A stretch of DNA of 7,412 nucleotides, taken from positions 1-7,412 of the forward strand of contig JAKBAC010000158.1 in assembly GCA_021809365.1 (NCBI GenBank), given 5' to 3'. Below the pieces are notes generated by a model. It had not been told where the DNA came from. It did not search any database and saw only the letters and a list, made by a program, of their open reading frames with translations. Position numbers and translations under genes: made by a program. The stretch is from Planctomycetota bacterium. GTDB taxonomy: Bacteria > Planctomycetota > Phycisphaerae > WQYP01. Of the stretch, positions 5,968 through 7,412 are shown one piece after another; the first letter of the stretch is position 1; every line of letters begins with the position of its first letter.

Positions 5968-7257
5968 ATGAGTAATCCTGCAAATGTTGCCAGTAAAACC
6001 GAAACCATGCTGGGCAAATACATTGTTGAGCAGGGCTTTTGCACCCAGGAAGAGCTGGGAGATTGCCTTTCTCTGCAGGCGGAACTGGAACGACAGGAAA
6101 GCCATCGCTCTTTAACCGACATACTCGTAGCCAACGGTTATGTCACGCAAACGCAGCTCGCCCGGGTTAAAGCCGCGGTGGAAGAGCAGAAAACCTTCCA
6201 GCAGATTCCCGGCTATCAGATTATCTCCAAGCTCGGTTCCGGCGCTATGGCGACCGTATTTAAAGCCCGGCAGCTTTCGCTGGACCGAATTGTCGCCATT
6301 AAAGTCCTGCCCAAGCGCATGAGCGAAAACAAGGAATTTGTGGATCGCTTTTACATGGAAGGGAAAGCGGCGGCAAAATTAAATCATCCGAATATTGTAG
6401 CCGCTTACGACGTAGGCGAAGCGGGGGGGTACCACTATTTTGTCATGGAATATGTAGCCGGCAAAACAGTGTACGATCATCTGATCGACAGTGGCAAACC
6501 GTATCCGGAAAAGCAGGCTTTGGATATTATCATTCAGGTATGCCGGGCGCTGGTGCACGCCCATCTCAACGGCCTGATCCACCGCGATGTAAAGCCCAAA
6601 AACATCATGATGACCCCGGAAGGCATCGCCAAACTCGCGGATATGGGTCTGGCGCGCGAGGCCGATGATAAAGTGGCCGCTGCCGCCGAGGCCGGCAAGG
6701 CCTATGGCACGCCCTATTACATATCCCCAGAGCAGATTCGCGGGCAGTTGAATATTGATTTCCGCGCGGATATTTATTCGCTCGGTGCCACCATGTATCA
6801 CATGGTTACCGGGCGCGTGCCATTTGAAGCGCCCTCACCGGCGGCGGTGATGCACAAACATCTGAAAGAGGAACTCGTACCACCCGACCATGTAAACACC
6901 AACTTAAGCGCGGGCATTTCGGAAATTATTGAAGTAGCCATGGCCAAAGACCCGGCCAAACGATATTCCTCTACTTCCGATATGCTGTCGGATCTGGAAT
7001 CCGTGGCGCATGGCGATCCACCGAAACTGGCCCGCCGGGCGTATGATCTGACCACATTGGCCAAAATTGAAAAAGCCGCCGCCGACTCCAACCCCACGGA
7101 TCAGGTTGATCTGGTTGAAGCTGAAGAAGAACAAACCATTGATCTCGGCTCGCGCACCATGATTCAAAAGTTCAAGGACCCGCTGGTGCTCATGCTGCTG
7201 GGCTGCCTGATTTTCGCCATTATCATAATCGTGATGCTGGAATTAAAGGGCCATTAA
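5968..7257 (+). CDS. Membrane-anchored Ser/Thr protein kinase with MshEN-like N-domain
   Basis: Hanks-type protein kinase, 429 residues from the ATG. Residues about 14-75 hold two copies of an 'L-x3-LV-x2-G-x-x-T-Q' pattern (LGKYIVEQGFCTQ at 15-27, LTDILVANGYVTQ at 49-61), like the N-terminal domain of GspE/MshE secretion ATPases. The kinase domain (about 83-345) shows KLGSGAMATVFKA (Gly90, Gly92, with Ala95 as the third position), VAIK with Lys112, alphaC Glu131, HRDVKPKN (Asp207, Lys209, Asn212), DMG instead of DFG (Asp225) and SPE (Glu255). All catalytic residues are present, so activity is expected. An acidic linker (about 383-390, EAEEEQ) leads to one hydrophobic helix at about 406-424 and a 5-residue tail. 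The kinase would therefore be cytoplasmic and C-terminally anchored, with no external sensor domain. TTG at 5953 would add five residues; neither start has a clear Shine-Dalgarno. Substrates are unknown. Confidence 0.92.
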   Translation: MSNPANVASKTETMLGKYIVEQGFCTQEELGDCLSLQAELERQESHRSLTDILVANGYVTQTQLARVKAAVEEQKTFQQIPGYQIISKLGSGAMATVFKARQLSLDRIVAIKVLPKRMSENKEFVDRFYMEGKAAAKLNHPNIVAAYDVGEAGGYHYFVMEYVAGKTVYDHLIDSGKPYPEKQALDIIIQVCRALVHAHLNGLIHRDVKPKNIMMTPEGIAKLADMGLAREADDKVAAAAEAGKAYGTPYYISPEQIRGQLNIDFRADIYSLGATMYHMVTGRVPFEAPSPAAVMHKHLKEELVPPDHVNTNLSAGISEIIEVAMAKDPAKRYSSTSDMLSDLESVAHGDPPKLARRAYDLTTLAKIEKAAADSNPTDQVDLVEAEEEQTIDLGSRTMIQKFKDPLVLMLLGCLIFAIIIIVMLELKGH

Positions 7258-7334
7258 CCCACGCCATAAAGCTGCCCATCACCGCTATTACCGAGCTTTC
7301 ATCGGACAAGCTGCTTTACGGCTGCAAAACGGGC

Positions 7335-7412
7335 TTAAAAGCCATACCAGGCCCCCGGAATGTAAGACCGCACACGCGTGACCACCCCATTATGCAGATC
7401 GACCAGCACCGG
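7335..7412 (-). CDS. C-terminal end of a convergent gene (partial)
   Basis: On the minus strand one frame is open from the right edge for 25 codons to TAA at 7335-7337, ending PVLVDLHNGVVTRV then IPGAWYGF. The alternation of hydrophobic and polar residues (PVLVDLxNGxV) looks like a real beta-strand C-terminus, of the kind that ends several secreted glycoside hydrolases, but too little is visible to name a family. A second minus-strand frame is also open here. The gene would converge on the kinase with a 77-bp gap that shows no clear terminator. Confidence 0.35.
   Translation of the reverse strand, partial: PVLVDLHNGVVTRVRSYIPGAWYGF

Noticed and set aside
7332..7343. GGCTT-AA-AAGCC palindrome at the end of the convergent gene as a terminator
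   Set aside because: The 2-nt loop cannot form, the realistic stem is 3 bp, and it overlaps the stop codon of the partial gene.

Overview
The window looks like a chromosomal segment of an environmental bacterium with moderate GC content (mid-50s % by eye). A member of the PVC group (Planctomycetota / Verrucomicrobiota / Kiritimatiellota) is my best guess, but it is an inference. It rests on a secreted fucosidase of polysaccharide-degrader type, a Hanks-type kinase with a type II secretion ATPase-like N-terminal domain and a C-terminal membrane anchor, long GC-rich spacers, and degenerate 9-bp 'CRCGGATNN' repeats. No rRNA, tRNA, CRISPR array, transposase or phage gene was found.

Layout. Positions 1-1049 (minus strand) hold the N-terminal 349 codons of a signal-peptide-bearing GH29 alpha-L-fucosidase that runs off the left edge. 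Positions 1050-1754 have no convincing gene but carry two clusters of a 9-bp tandem repeat. Positions 1755-1985 (plus) hold an orphan reading frame that resembles the extreme C-terminus of a GH29 fucosidase and is probably a gene relic. Positions 2002-3186 (minus) encode a complete AAA ATPase with a DUF4143 / nuclease-like C-terminus. Its promoter is overlaid by two perfect TTACTCA-N6-TGAGTAA palindromes. Positions 3243-4004 are a gene-poor spacer with one strong hairpin.

Positions 4005-5675 (plus) form a two-gene unit: deoC (deoxyribose-phosphate aldolase) and, 12 bp downstream behind a strong Shine-Dalgarno, a UDP-glucuronate 4-epimerase-like sugar-nucleotide epimerase. After a 292-bp leader region with a perfect TATAAT box and a possible 47-codon leader ORF comes a membrane-anchored Ser/Thr protein kinase (5968-7257, plus). 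The last 78 bases (minus) are the C-terminal end of a convergent gene that enters from the right.

How the genes relate. The window is a patchwork rather than one pathway. Fucosidase (polymer breakdown), epimerase (uronic-acid sugar nucleotides for surface polysaccharide) and deoC (deoxynucleoside salvage) all touch carbohydrate metabolism, but only deoC and the epimerase share an apparent transcript. The ATPase sits alone under what looks like tight operator control. The most noteworthy signals are that operator-promoter arrangement, the GH29 relic between convergent neighbours, the 9-bp repeats, and the kinase's architecture and leader.
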